Positions 8,926 to 17,927 of a stretch of DNA of 64,000 nt are shown in pieces; positions within the stretch are counted from its first letter, which is position 1; the number at the start of each line of letters is the position of its first letter. A program made the translations under genes and the position numbers. Below the pieces are notes generated by a model. The model did not search any database and was not told the origin of the DNA. It saw only the letters and a list, made by a program, of their open reading frames with translations. The stretch covers positions 1 through 64,000 of the forward strand of contig LN483075.1 of assembly GCA_000935965.1 (NCBI GenBank). Reading direction: 5' to 3'. The stretch is from Metalysinibacillus saudimassiliensis. GTDB lineage: Bacteria > Bacillota > Bacilli > Bacillales_A > Planococcaceae.

Positions 8926-9357
8926 TTAACGCATGTCATTATTGTCATTTGGTCCCTCAGGAATAACCTCATCCATAGTAGGCTCACCAATTTTAATTTC
9001 CTGCTTTGGCATGACATGCATACCACTCGCTGTTGTATGGGCAAACATATAATAAATACCATCTTGTTCTGGCTCTACCTTTACTTGATAAATGCCATCG
9101 CCTTGATATTCACCATCTAACATATAACCCTCATCACGCAAGCCTGACTGCCAAAATTCAAATTGCACATGGGCATCCTCAAGTTCTTTGCCAGCTTGCG
9201 TTACACGTGCCTCTAATGTTAAAGGTGCAAGTGGCACCTCTGTTGGCGTTTGGATTTCTACTTCTACGATTTCTGGCACTTCAGGTTCGGCTGAGTTACT
9301 ACTACAGCCCGCCACAAGTACAGCAGTTGTTGCGACTGCTAACCACATTTTTTTCAT
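8926..9357 (-). CDS. YtkA-like domain lipoprotein
   Basis: A 143-residue secreted lipoprotein. A signal peptide with lipobox VAGC places the lipidated Cys at residue 18. The mature part is acidic and has the Ig-like YtkA/FixH fold pattern (LTLEARVTQAGKELEDAHVQFEFW, later GIYQVKVEPEQDGIYYMFAH). Proteins of this type are found beside metal or respiratory genes, but their role is not settled. It is the last gene of a four-gene operon, seven bases after the kinase gene, so it is probably made under control of that two-component pair. The His residues around 107-115 (AHTTASGMHVMP) could bind metal; that is inference. Confidence 0.8.
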   Translation of the reverse strand: MKKMWLAVATTAVLVAGCSSNSAEPEVPEIVEVEIQTPTEVPLAPLTLEARVTQAGKELEDAHVQFEFWQSGLRDEGYMLDGEYQGDGIYQVKVEPEQDGIYYMFAHTTASGMHVMPKQEIKIGEPTMDEVIPEGPNDNNDMR

Positions 9358-9363
9358 CGCTTA

Positions 9364-10755
9364 TCATTCCTCCATTACTGGTACGTCCACTACTACAGTT
9401 GTACCCTTACCTACTTCACTCGTTATCGTCATCGTAGCACCTTGTTGTTTAACGAGCTGATCGACAATAGATAGCCCTAAACCGCTTCCACCGTCTGAAC
9501 GGCTACGCGCTTTATTGACGCGGTAAAAGCGCTCTGTAATATGTGGTAGGTCCTCAGCAGGTATGCCAATACCCTCATCCTTAATCATAACACGAGCAAA
9601 TTGACCATGTTGTGTTGCTTGTAGCGTAATACAGCTACCTTCACTAGAATAGTTTACGGCATTCTCGATTAAATTTATAGCGATTTGTTTAAGCTTTTCT
9701 TCATCTGCCATCACAATTAACGCATCGTCAAGCGTAACAGCAAGCGTAATGTTTTTCTTAGCCGCTACAGGAGACATTAACTGCTCTACTTCACGTAAAG
9801 TCTCAGCTAAAGGTATAGGGTACAGCACTAGCTCTTCCTCTTGCTCATTGTTCATACGCGCTAATTGTAAGAGTTCGTTCGTTAAGCGTTCCATACGATT
9901 CGCTTCACGTACGAGTAAACCAATTGTCTCGTCTTGCTCTTCTTTTTTAATCATACCACTTTGGATTGCTTCGCTATATCCTTTTACATAACTAATCGGT
10001 GTACGAAGCTCATGTGAGACAGTCGCTAAAAACGTTTTTTGCGCCTCATCTTCTTTATGAATGGCCTCAGCCATTTCATTAAAAGCTTGTGATAACTTAC
10101 CAATCTCGTCCATAGAGCTTACAGGTACATGAATGTTATAGTCACCTGCTGACATTTTATCAACAGCCTGTTGTAAATCGCGTAGTGGGCGCATAATATG
10201 ACGTAAACCTTTTGATACTAAAAATGCAGCTACGAGTGCAAATAAAAATGCACTGAAAAATAAAATTAATACTTCTTGATTGGTTAGCTCACTAATTTTT
10301 GCTAATGGGAAGTAAATATAAATAATCCCCTCAAGGCGATTTTGGTCCACTAACGGGAACATTACAGAAATCACCTGACGCTCAAAACGCGGCTCGTACC
10401 CCATTGAAGATACATACTCGCCCGCTAATAGTTTTTGACGCTCATCAACACCAATCAATGTATCATAATCAATATCAAAAGGTACGCAAGCGCTAAGCTC
10501 ACGCGGATTACGTACCGCAAATACATTAAAGTTAGAATAATTGTTATACGTTTCGATATCTAAAATTAATTGGTCGTCCACGCGACCTCCCTTATACATC
10601 GTCTGTAACTTTGTACCAATCTCCTCCATGGAGCTTTCTGCATCTTGTACATACAATTGCAAATACAAAAACTCCGTTAGAAAATACATAAAAATTACAG
10701 TGAGCGCAATAAAGGTGACGATTAATAACCAAATACGTGTGGAGAGTTTCTTCAT
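9364..10755 (-). CDS. Membrane sensor histidine kinase with HAMP domain
   Basis: Classical transmembrane histidine kinase of 463 residues. It has span 1 (about 9-29), an extracytoplasmic sensor region (about 30-160), span 2 (161-180), a HAMP linker (181-235), the dimerisation domain with phospho-acceptor His248 (TVSHELRTPISYVKGY), then N box NLIENAVNYS, G1 DEGIGIP and G2 GGSGLGLSIV. The first ATG of the open frame is 33 bases upstream, but the start at 10753-10755 overlaps the regulator stop as ATGA, the usual coupling. The overall form resembles PhoR/ResE kinases. The signal is unknown, and the two lipoproteins in the operon are candidate partners at the membrane surface. Confidence 0.9.
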   Translation of the reverse strand: MKKLSTRIWLLIVTFIALTVIFMYFLTEFLYLQLYVQDAESSMEEIGTKLQTMYKGGRVDDQLILDIETYNNYSNFNVFAVRNPRELSACVPFDIDYDTLIGVDERQKLLAGEYVSSMGYEPRFERQVISVMFPLVDQNRLEGIIYIYFPLAKISELTNQEVLILFFSAFLFALVAAFLVSKGLRHIMRPLRDLQQAVDKMSAGDYNIHVPVSSMDEIGKLSQAFNEMAEAIHKEDEAQKTFLATVSHELRTPISYVKGYSEAIQSGMIKKEEQDETIGLLVREANRMERLTNELLQLARMNNEQEEELVLYPIPLAETLREVEQLMSPVAAKKNITLAVTLDDALIVMADEEKLKQIAINLIENAVNYSSEGSCITLQATQHGQFARVMIKDEGIGIPAEDLPHITERFYRVNKARSRSDGGSGLGLSIVDQLVKQQGATMTITSEVGKGTTVVVDVPVMEE

Positions 10756-11435
10756 TTTTTCGGCTCGAAGCGGTAGCCTACGCCCCAAACAGTTTGTACA
10801 TACTCACTCGCTTGCTTACCTAGTTTTAAGCGTAACGTTTTAATATGTGTATCTACAGTACGTGTACCACCCGCATAGTCAATATCCCAAATGCGCTCTA
10901 GCAATTGCTCACGTGAGTAAGCTGTACCTGGGTTAAGCATAAATAAATAAAGGAGCTCAAATTCTTTTAAAGTAAGCGGCACAACTTTATCCTCTACATA
11001 TACCTTGCGCGCCACTTCATCTAATTTAATAGGATCAATGGCAATATATTTTTGTTGGATTTCTAACTCTGTTGCACCTGTACGACGTAACACCGCATTA
11101 ATGCGCGCTACTAACTCGTCAATCGTAAATGGCTTAACAATATAATCATCTGCACCAATGGTTAGCCCACGTACCTTATCTTCACTCGCATCACGCGCGG
11201 TTAAAAAGATGATAGGTACTTTAGAAGTTTCGCGGATACGTGTGCACACCTCAAAACCATTTTCATTTGGCATCATTACATCAAGTAAAATTAAATCAAC
11301 TGTATTATGACGAAGCGCATAGTAAGCTTCCTCACCACTGCTCGCTGTGATTGTTTCAAAATGCGAATTTTTTAACATCATCTCTATTAAATGGCGCATG
11401 TCACGCTCATCATCAACAATTAATACCTTTGTCAA
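10752..11435 (-). CDS. OmpR-family response regulator
   Basis: A 227-residue regulator with a receiver domain (DD at 8-9, phospho-acceptor Asp52 in LLDVMMP, Lys in IVKPF) and a C-terminal winged helix (residues 130-225) ending VWGVGYRFEPKK. It overlaps the kinase start by four bases and starts two bases after the stop of the beta-propeller lipoprotein gene. The cognate kinase is clearly the next gene. Targets probably include its own operon; this is inference from the autoregulation common in the family. Confidence 0.92.
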   Translation of the reverse strand: MTKVLIVDDERDMRHLIEMMLKNSHFETITASSGEEAYYALRHNTVDLILLDVMMPNENGFEVCTRIRETSKVPIIFLTARDASEDKVRGLTIGADDYIVKPFTIDELVARINAVLRRTGATELEIQQKYIAIDPIKLDEVARKVYVEDKVVPLTLKEFELLYLFMLNPGTAYSREQLLERIWDIDYAGGTRTVDTHIKTLRLKLGKQASEYVQTVWGVGYRFEPKK

Positions 11436-11437
11436 AG

Positions 11438-12382
11438 TTAATCCTCCCTAACTAGCAGCTTGAACGGTCCCTTTTGTACATCCAGCGCCTTGGTTATTGT
11501 TCCATCTTGGATTGCATATAATTTATGGTCATCATAGCCTGCTACAAAAATGGTATCACCCACCGTAGCAATTGCGAAAGGATTAGCTCCCACATCTTGC
11601 TTCCATAATGCTGTGCCATCTGGCTTCACTGCGTAAACAGTATTACGTCCATGACTGACCACATATATTTCTTCGTTATGCTGTGCAAACTCAATTGGCA
11701 TTAGTGGCATTTCTAGCTTGCCAAGTAGCTCACCTGTTTGTAAATTATAACGTTTTACATCCGCATTAGGACGTACACCCTCTCCATGACCACCTAGCCA
11801 TAGCTCATTTGTATTGTCTGGCACAATTAAACCATTGGCTGATTTATCAATAGCAAAGCTACGTTTCTCTATCAACGTATTTGCATCTAGCACTTGGAGT
11901 ATTGTGTCTTTATAGTTAATCACGAATAACTCATCGTCATGAATGAGCATAGACATCGGGTAGTTGCCCACTTGAAGTTGCTTAAGTGGCTCACCCGTTA
12001 AACTATACATATGCACGCGATTGGTGTCGCCATTAGCTATATATATTTTAGCTTGCTTTGTATTGTAATAAATATTTGTAACACCTGTACCTGTCTTCAA
12101 CTCGTACTTCTTTTCGCCTGTCGCGAGTGAATAAGCAACTGCCTTATCTAAGCCAAAACCATAAAGAATTACGGTATCCTCTACTAAAGTTGCACCTGTA
12201 TAGGCCTTATCCAAGTGCCAAGTCGCAAGCGGCTCACCCTGCGGCGTAAAAAATGATAGCGATGGCTCTAATATATTCACTGTTGCCACAAAGTTTTTTG
12301 CTGTAATTGGTTCATGGCGTTTAGCTGAGCAACCCACTAACATTATGCTAACTACTACTAGTAATAGCCACTGTTTTCGCAT
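11438..12382 (-). CDS. Beta-propeller lipoprotein, first gene of the two-component operon
   Basis: A 314-residue secreted lipoprotein. The signal peptide ends in lipobox LVGC (Cys about residue 18). The rest is made of repeats of about 40 residues, such as KIYIANGDTNRVHMYSLTG, ELFVINYKDTILQVLDA and EIYVVSHGRNTVYAVKPDG. These are YncE/quinoprotein-like blades, suggesting a propeller of about seven blades. The start at 12380-12382 is preceded by GAGAGGTGAG; the longer frame adds eight codons that interrupt the signal sequence. The lack of gaps between it, the regulator, the kinase and the YtkA-like gene argues that these four act together, perhaps as a surface accessory to the sensor. Function is not known. 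Confidence 0.8.
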   Translation of the reverse strand: MRKQWLLLVVVSIMLVGCSAKRHEPITAKNFVATVNILEPSLSFFTPQGEPLATWHLDKAYTGATLVEDTVILYGFGLDKAVAYSLATGEKKYELKTGTGVTNIYYNTKQAKIYIANGDTNRVHMYSLTGEPLKQLQVGNYPMSMLIHDDELFVINYKDTILQVLDANTLIEKRSFAIDKSANGLIVPDNTNELWLGGHGEGVRPNADVKRYNLQTGELLGKLEMPLMPIEFAQHNEEIYVVSHGRNTVYAVKPDGTALWKQDVGANPFAIATVGDTIFVAGYDDHKLYAIQDGTITKALDVQKGPFKLLVRED

Positions 12383-12469
12383 TGTTCTCACCTCTCGTAT
12401 TATCATACTTCATAAGTGTGAAGTTTCCATGAAACAATGGCGCTTATATTTTGAACATGTTATGACGAT

Positions 12470-12511
12470 TAAAAAAAGCAGTGGCTCTCATTTACATGAA
12501 AGCTACTGCTC
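12470..12511 (-). terminator. Terminator of hemEHY
   Basis: An imperfect long hairpin (AGCAGT... with ...ACTGCT) overlaps the hemY stop codon. On the minus strand it ends in a run of seven T. Confidence 0.8.
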
Positions 12512-13927
12512 GTAGGGTGCCAATAATTGCGCGGCGATTTGTTGTCCTTGTGCGACACATTCTGGGATGGATATCCCTTTAAATGAGCTCCCTGCAAGAT
12601 GCACATTAGGATATACCTCGTGTAATTTTTGTTCGACGCGGGCAATGCGCGCCTTATGCCCCACTGTGTATTGTGGCATAGCGTCCTTCCAGCGTGTCAC
12701 AATCGTAGTTAGTGGCTTACCATTAACACCAAGTGTTTGCTGTAAATCGGCTAATACATTTTGTTCAATCTCTCGGTCGGAAAGCTCTACAATTGCCTCA
12801 TCACCCACACGCCCAATATAACTACGTAACACTACATAATCCTGTGGTGCTGTCGTTGGCCACTTTAAATTGCTCCATGTACATGAGGTGATGGTTAAAT
12901 CACTATTGCGTGAAACAAAAAAAGCAAGTGCCTTCAAGTCTACAAATTGATCTCTTTTAAATACCATATTTACTGTGGCAATTGTTGCAGCTGTCATATC
13001 ATCTAACTCTTGTAACATTTGCTTGTCCGCAAATAACCCCTGCGCTACATGGTAGGGTGTGGCAATAATAATATCATCTGCCTGCATAATCGGCTTATGA
13101 CTTAACTGCACAGTCATTTCCTTGTCTGCATTATACGCAATTGCTTCAGCGCGTACTCCTTTTAGGATCGTGCCTGGTTTAAGCGTCGCTTCCATTGCTT
13201 CGACCATTGTTTCTAAACCATTTTTAAACGTATGAAAAATCCCTTCAGCTTGTTTAGGGATATCACCGTAAAAAAGGCTCGATTGCGCTTTACGCATACC
13301 GAGCAGTAGGCTGCGGTGCTTTTGCTCTACGTCATATAACTCAGGAAATGTGGTTTGCAAACTTAACTGCTCTACATCACCTGCATAAACGCTCGCTAAC
13401 AAAGGCTCAACTAAGTTTTCTACGATTTCTGCGCCAAAACGACGGCGTAGGAACGGACCTACTGGTTGGTCAATAGGCAAATGCGTGCGCGGGATAACAA
13501 AATCACCCGCTGCACGCACTTTACCACTGACTGAAAATAATCGAGATGTTATAAAGGATGAGATATGCGGCGCATCGCCAGCTAACAAACTTTCGGGTAC
13601 TGGGTACAGTTCATTGCCGAGTACAACATAGGTAGGGCCTAAATGGTTACCTACTATGCTGTCTTCGATATGCAAGTCCTGTGCCAACTGTTGCACACTG
13701 CCTGTACGGTCAAAAAAGGATTCAGGACCTTTCTCAACAATAATGCCATTTTTACGGTGTGTGTGAACTTTCCCACCTAAACGGAGTGAGGCCTCCACTA
13801 ATGTGATGTCAATTGGCAATTGCTTAGCAACAGCAGCGCGCTGTAAATAATACGTTGCTGTTAAGCCTGTAATGCCGCCCCCGATGATTACAATTCTCCG
13901 TCTTCCCTTTGTCACTGTCATCATCAC
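12503..13927 (-). CDS. hemY: Coproporphyrinogen III oxidase, protoporphyrinogen-oxidase type (HemY/CgoX)
   Basis: FAD enzyme that oxidises coproporphyrinogen III to coproporphyrin III in the Gram-positive haem pathway. The dinucleotide-binding motif IVIIGGGITGLTATYYL is at residues 12-28, followed by ASLRLGGKVHTH, and the C-terminal FAD signature HLAGSSFKGISIPECVAQGQ lies near 445-465. Length (474) matches B. subtilis HemY. The gene is last in hemE-hemH-hemY, nine bases after hemH. The start is one of three clustered ATG/GTG codons; the ribosome site (AAAGTGATG) is weak, so the exact start is open by a few codons. Confidence 0.95.
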   Translation of the reverse strand: MMMTVTKGRRRIVIIGGGITGLTATYYLQRAAVAKQLPIDITLVEASLRLGGKVHTHRKNGIIVEKGPESFFDRTGSVQQLAQDLHIEDSIVGNHLGPTYVVLGNELYPVPESLLAGDAPHISSFITSRLFSVSGKVRAAGDFVIPRTHLPIDQPVGPFLRRRFGAEIVENLVEPLLASVYAGDVEQLSLQTTFPELYDVEQKHRSLLLGMRKAQSSLFYGDIPKQAEGIFHTFKNGLETMVEAMEATLKPGTILKGVRAEAIAYNADKEMTVQLSHKPIMQADDIIIATPYHVAQGLFADKQMLQELDDMTAATIATVNMVFKRDQFVDLKALAFFVSRNSDLTITSCTWSNLKWPTTAPQDYVVLRSYIGRVGDEAIVELSDREIEQNVLADLQQTLGVNGKPLTTIVTRWKDAMPQYTVGHKARIARVEQKLHEVYPNVHLAGSSFKGISIPECVAQGQQIAAQLLAPYEQ

Positions 13928-13936
13928 TTTCTGTTA

Positions 13937-14863
13937 TTACTGTAACTTTTTATTGATGGCGCTTACCATCGCATCGATAAATAATGGATCTGTATTTGGC
14001 ATAGCTGGGCGGTAATAGTTTGCCCCAACCTCGTCACAAACTACTTTACATTCATAGTCATTGTCATAGAGCACTTCTAAATGCTCTGTAACAAAGCCTA
14101 CTGGTGTGTAAACAAATGAACGGTAGCCTTTAGTATTGTATAAATCACGCGTTAAATCCTGCACGTCTGGTCCTAACCATGGATCTGGCGTTTGACCTTC
14201 AGATTGCCAACCAACCTCAACATTTTTAACACCTGTTGCGTCTTGGATTAACTTAGCTGTATCATGCAATTGTTGCTCGTACGGATCGCCTAATAACTTA
14301 ATTTTTTCTGGTAGTGAGTGAGCTGATACGATTAAACAAGCTTTTTCGCGCTCGTCCTCTGACATTGCATTAAATGTTTGGCTAACTTGATTAGCCCAGT
14401 ATTGGATAAATGATGGCTCATCATACCAAGACTCAACACAAGTTACATTTAAGTTACCTACTTTTTCGGCTTCTTCAAGTACACGTCCATTATATGACTT
14501 TACTGAGAATGTTGAGAAATGCGGTGCTAAAACGATAGATACAGCTTCTGTAATACCATCTGCATGCATACTAGCTACGGCATCTTCAATAAATGGCTCA
14601 ATATGCTTTAAGCCAATATATAATTTGTATTCTACTTCATCTTGCACTTCATTTAAGCGTGCACATAACGCCTCTGCTTGTGCCTCTGTAGCTTTCGCTA
14701 ATGGCGAAATCCCACCAATTGCAGCATAGCGCTGACGTAAGTCTTCTAAATGTTCAGGTGCTGGCTTACGACCACCACGAATATGCGTATAGTAACGCTC
14801 GATATCTTCTTCTTTATAAGGCGTACCGTACGCCATTACTAACAATCCTCGCACTTGTGTCAT
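13937..14863 (-). CDS. hemH: Coproporphyrin ferrochelatase (HemH/CpfC)
   Basis: Inserts Fe2+ into coproporphyrin III to give coprohaem. The 308-residue single-domain, monomeric type found in Bacilli shows [10 protein letters not shown] at the N-terminus, [15 protein letters not shown] near residue 118, the catalytic SAHSLPEKI histidine near 184, and the C-terminal [14 protein letters not shown] glutamate/histidine motif near 265. No C-terminal extension is present. It lies between hemE and hemY. Confidence 0.96.
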   Translation of the reverse strand: MTQVRGLLVMAYGTPYKEEDIERYYTHIRGGRKPAPEHLEDLRQRYAAIGGISPLAKATEAQAEALCARLNEVQDEVEYKLYIGLKHIEPFIEDAVASMHADGITEAVSIVLAPHFSTFSVKSYNGRVLEEAEKVGNLNVTCVESWYDEPSFIQYWANQVSQTFNAMSEDEREKACLIVSAHSLPEKIKLLGDPYEQQLHDTAKLIQDATGVKNVEVGWQSEGQTPDPWLGPDVQDLTRDLYNTKGYRSFVYTPVGFVTEHLEVLYDNDYECKVVCDEVGANYYRPAMPNTDPLFIDAMVSAINKKLQ

Positions 14864-14886
14864 GCGTGATTCACCTCTTTTTTAAA

Positions 14887-15936
14887 TTAACCGCGTGCTG
14901 CGATTTGTTTTGCACTGTATTCATGAATAAATGTTGTTAAACGCTTTAATACCTTAGGGTCTACTTCTGGGAAGACACCATGGCCTAAGTTAAAGATATG
15001 GCCTTTTGCTTCCAAACCTTGGTCAATAATATCTTTAGTGCGTGCTTCAATGATTGACCAATCTGCAAGTAGTAGTGCTGGGTCTAAGTTACCTTGAACT
15101 GGCTTATTAACACCCTTCGCTAACGCATCCTTAATTGGTAAGCGCCAGTCTAAACCAACTACATCAATCGGCAGGTCATTCCATTCATTAACAAGATGGC
15201 TTGCGCCTACACCAAATTGAATAAGTGGAATATTTTCTTCACGTAGTGTTGAGAAAATGCGTGTCATTACTGGTTTAATAAATACACGGTAGTCTTCTAC
15301 GTTTAATGCGCCTACCCAAGAGTCAAAGATTTGTACGGCTTTAGCGCCCGCTTTGACCTGTGCACGAATATCAGCAATAATCATGTCTGCCAATTTATCC
15401 ATTAACGCAAACCAAGCTTTAGGCTCAGAAACCATTAATGATTTTGTTTTATTATAATTTTTTGAAGGACCGCCTTCAATCATATAGCTCGCTAGTGTAA
15501 ATGGTGCACCCGCAAAGCCAATTAACGGCACGTTTAATTGTTGTTCCGTTAACATCTTGATTGTTTCAAGTACAAATGGTGTGTGTTCTTCTGCATTAAA
15601 CTCACCTAGTTTTTCGATATCTGCAACGGTACGTACAGGATTAGAGATTACAGGACCAATGCCCGCTTTAATTTGCACATCAATACCAATGCCTGGTAGC
15701 GGCGTTACAATATCTTTATATAAAATAGCTGCGTCTACGTTGTAATTATCTACAGGTAAGCGGGTTACATATGCACATAACTCTGGCTGCATTGTAATTT
15801 CTTCTAGTGAGTATTTCTTTTTAATTTCACGGTACTCTGGTTGTGAGCGTCCCGCTTGGCGCATATACCAAACTGGTGTGTGCTCCACCTTTTCGCCGCG
15901 TGCTGCGCGAAGTAATGTATCATTAAATTTTGTCAT
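14887..15936 (-). CDS. hemE: Uroporphyrinogen decarboxylase HemE
   Basis: Decarboxylates uroporphyrinogen III to coproporphyrinogen III. The N-terminal signature [12 protein letters not shown] is at about residues 19-30 with the substrate-binding Arg, and [16 protein letters not shown] lies near 140. The start at 15934-15936 gives [16 protein letters not shown], which matches the B. subtilis protein; AAGGAGAG lies about ten bases upstream, and an earlier ATG three codons before is too close to it. It is the first gene of hemEHY, with a promoter at 16017-16045. Confidence 0.96.
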   Translation of the reverse strand: MTKFNDTLLRAARGEKVEHTPVWYMRQAGRSQPEYREIKKKYSLEEITMQPELCAYVTRLPVDNYNVDAAILYKDIVTPLPGIGIDVQIKAGIGPVISNPVRTVADIEKLGEFNAEEHTPFVLETIKMLTEQQLNVPLIGFAGAPFTLASYMIEGGPSKNYNKTKSLMVSEPKAWFALMDKLADMIIADIRAQVKAGAKAVQIFDSWVGALNVEDYRVFIKPVMTRIFSTLREENIPLIQFGVGASHLVNEWNDLPIDVVGLDWRLPIKDALAKGVNKPVQGNLDPALLLADWSIIEARTKDIIDQGLEAKGHIFNLGHGVFPEVDPKVLKRLTTFIHEYSAKQIAARG

Positions 15937-16016
15937 GAATAACATCTCTCCTTCAAAATAAATAACTGATATGTAAAGCTAAACATCCTTATTCACTATA
16001 TACGGTCGACGCCACT

Positions 16017-16045
16017 ATTGTATAGCATCAACTGACAAATGTCAT
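16017..16045 (-). promoter_or_regulatory. Promoter of hemEHY with inverted repeat in the -35 region
   Basis: On the minus strand, ATGACA (16045-16040), a 17-base spacer and TACAAT (16022-16017). An inverted repeat TGACA-N2-TGTCA at 16033-16044 overlaps the -35 hexamer and could be an operator. Confidence 0.6.
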
Positions 16046-16071
16046 AAAATCGTTCTTTCTATGCGGTTCTT

Positions 16072-16100
16072 TTGACAAAATCTTGTATTATCGTTTAAAT
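16072..16100 (+). promoter_or_regulatory. Promoter of hmoB
   Basis: TTGACA at 16072-16077, a 17-base spacer, and TTAAAT at 16095-16100. It is divergent from the hemE promoter, about 30 bases away. Confidence 0.6.
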
Positions 16101-16149
16101 AGAAGATAAGATTCAGACTTTTTTCTTAAACACAAGGAGGCAATTTCAA

Positions 16150-16662
16150 ATGAATATTTATTTAACTTCAGGCACACCAGAGTACATGGAACAAGTTCGT
16201 GCAAAATACCCTAATGAAAAAATGGTCGTACTCTACGGCGAGGGTAATGCTGTACTGCTTCACGAAACAGAAGGCAAGACGGTATTCCAATCACCACGTA
16301 AGTTTGAGGCCATTGATTCAATTAACGAATTACAAGGCACAGGCTACTATGTCTTAAATAATATTCCTGTCACTGAAGAGGGTCGCCCAGTATTTGAGCA
16401 CCGCTTCCTAAGCCGTAAAGGATCAATTGAAAATGAGCCTGGTTTTGTAGCCTTCCGTTTAATGCGCCCTATTGGCGAAGAAACATACATCGTTTTAACA
16501 GAGTGGGTTGGCCCTGAGTCATTTAAAGCATGGACAGAGTCACAAGCATTTAAAAACTCACATGCTGACAAAAAACCTGAGGCTGCCGCAAAACCACCAG
16601 TAAATATTTTTGCAGCTGCATCCTATGTAACAACATACCAAACAGCTAAACAAGAAGACTAA
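16150..16662 (+). CDS. hmoB: Haem-degrading monooxygenase HmoB (YhgC, IsdG-like)
   Basis: An antibiotic-biosynthesis-monooxygenase (ABM) fold protein that opens haem to release iron. The 170 residues have the HmoB layout: an N-terminal extension (about 1-65, YLTSGTPEYMEQV) and a C-terminal ABM domain (about 68-165) with RKGSIENEPGFVAFRLMRP, TYIVLTEWVGPESFKAWTES and the final ASYVTTYQTAK. Ribosome site AAGGAGG is nine bases before ATG. hmoB is beside hemEHY in B. subtilis too, so haem synthesis and breakdown share one divergent promoter region. Confidence 0.93.
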   Translation: MNIYLTSGTPEYMEQVRAKYPNEKMVVLYGEGNAVLLHETEGKTVFQSPRKFEAIDSINELQGTGYYVLNNIPVTEEGRPVFEHRFLSRKGSIENEPGFVAFRLMRPIGEETYIVLTEWVGPESFKAWTESQAFKNSHADKKPEAAAKPPVNIFAAASYVTTYQTAKQED

Positions 16663-16668
16663 TTATAC

Positions 16669-16701
16669 AAGCAGCCTAAGCAAACTTAGGTTGCTTTTTT
16701 T
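16669..16701 (+). terminator. Terminator of hmoB
   Basis: Twelve-base arms (16669-16680 and 16685-16696) with a CAAA loop, then a T run. Confidence 0.9.
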
Positions 16702-16706
16702 CTGCA

Positions 16707-16741
16707 CAAAAAAACTGAGCACCATTCGGCACTCAGTTATC
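16707..16741 (-). terminator. Terminator of ecsAB
   Basis: On the minus strand, an ACTGAGTGC/GTGCTCAGT hairpin followed by seven T, right after the ecsB stop. Confidence 0.8.
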
Positions 16742-16742
16742 C

Positions 16743-17927
16743 TTATTTTTTCATCACTTGTTGTGTAAATAAACCAACTGCAATCATAATAACACCCGTC
16801 ACATAAAAGTAAGGCTGTGTAACATGACTAAGCGTAACAATGATTGCCTGCACAATAATAAGCAGACGTACAATACTTGTAGCCGCTTCCTTCTTCTGCG
16901 TAGCTGGTACAGGATAAAGCATATCCATCCGGAAGACAGATTGATTGGTTAATGCTTGTTGTAACTGTAGCGCTGTTGCAAAAGATAAAGCACCTGCAAT
17001 AATAAAACGCACAATCGTAATATCTACAAATGCTGCTAGCAATGCAGCAATAAAAGTTAAACGCACCCATAAATAAAAATGGTCATTTGTTCGTACGAAC
17101 GTACGCCACGTTAAATAACGTTGCGTATTTTTTTTGCCGTACGGTGCTAGCACATAAATCATATCCAACCATTTTCGACGACGTATAGCACCGCGTAAAT
17201 GTGGTACATCAGTAAAATAATTGGCGAAACGATAAAAGCGTAGCATACGATTTTGTTCAATCGTAATAAAATGTTCGTACGGGAACGGCTGATTTTGTAC
17301 TTTAGCCTTTAACACGCGCATATAAATAAAGTGCGTAATAATACCAATAGCTAAGCCATAATACCAACCATTTAAATACGTAGCTAGCGTAAGTACTACG
17401 AGCCCAAAACGTAACAGACGGTCCACCCATACAAAGTGTCCGCGCATATAATAACGGAAAGCAAACTCACTATGAATGCTCATATATTTTAGCGCAAGTG
17501 CAATCGCGAGCCCCAGCCATAATAGTGCTGTTGATAGCGGCGTTACTACTTTTAATAAAGGGATAAAAGCCACATAGGCTACTACAATGACAATAATGCT
17601 TGTTGTAAAACTAAAACGTAAAGTTTGTGTAAAGTATTCATTCATTTTATTTTCGAGTGGTAATAAATACACTGCATCAGGCTCGCGCAGTAGCGTTGCT
17701 GGCTGACTAAACATAATAAGCACACCTAACACAACACCTACTAATAAAGCTGCAGGAAAGTCGGATTGCACCACATTAAGCCAAGCGCTATATTGATAGC
17801 CACCCGCGCCTAATAAAAATACTAATACAATAGCAATGTGCCCTGTAAAAATATAACGCATATACTTTTGTAGTTCGGCAGTATAATGTGTAAGACGTGT
17901 TTGCCAAACATCTTGTAAATTACGCAT
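16743..17927 (-). CDS. ecsB: EcsB, membrane subunit of the Ecs ABC transporter
   Basis: Permease of EcsAB, an ABC system needed in B. subtilis for normal protein secretion and for activity of the site-2 protease RasP. It has 394 residues with about nine hydrophobic segments; the YMRYIFTGHIAIVLVFLLG start and the basic central loop (RGAIRRRKWLDMIYVLAPYGKK, about residues 245-270, with the run split here as a description only) fit EcsB. It overlaps ecsA by eight bases. No ecsC follows, unlike B. subtilis, where ecsC is third. Confidence 0.9.
   Translation of the reverse strand: MRNLQDVWQTRLTHYTAELQKYMRYIFTGHIAIVLVFLLGAGGYQYSAWLNVVQSDFPAALLVGVVLGVLIMFSQPATLLREPDAVYLLPLENKMNEYFTQTLRFSFTTSIIVIVVAYVAFIPLLKVVTPLSTALLWLGLAIALALKYMSIHSEFAFRYYMRGHFVWVDRLLRFGLVVLTLATYLNGWYYGLAIGIITHFIYMRVLKAKVQNQPFPYEHFITIEQNRMLRFYRFANYFTDVPHLRGAIRRRKWLDMIYVLAPYGKKNTQRYLTWRTFVRTNDHFYLWVRLTFIAALLAAFVDITIVRFIIAGALSFATALQLQQALTNQSVFRMDMLYPVPATQKKEAATSIVRLLIIVQAIIVTLSHVTQPYFYVTGVIMIAVGLFTQQVMKK

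Noticed and set aside
8757..8966. Plus-strand open frame of 69 codons after yhfH
   Set aside because: It runs through two terminator hairpins and into the end of the YtkA-like gene; no ribosome site.
9033..9460. Long plus-strand open frames opposite the YtkA-like and kinase genes
   Set aside because: They are antisense shadows of genes with clear domains and ribosome sites, and have low-complexity Leu/Ser/Thr content.
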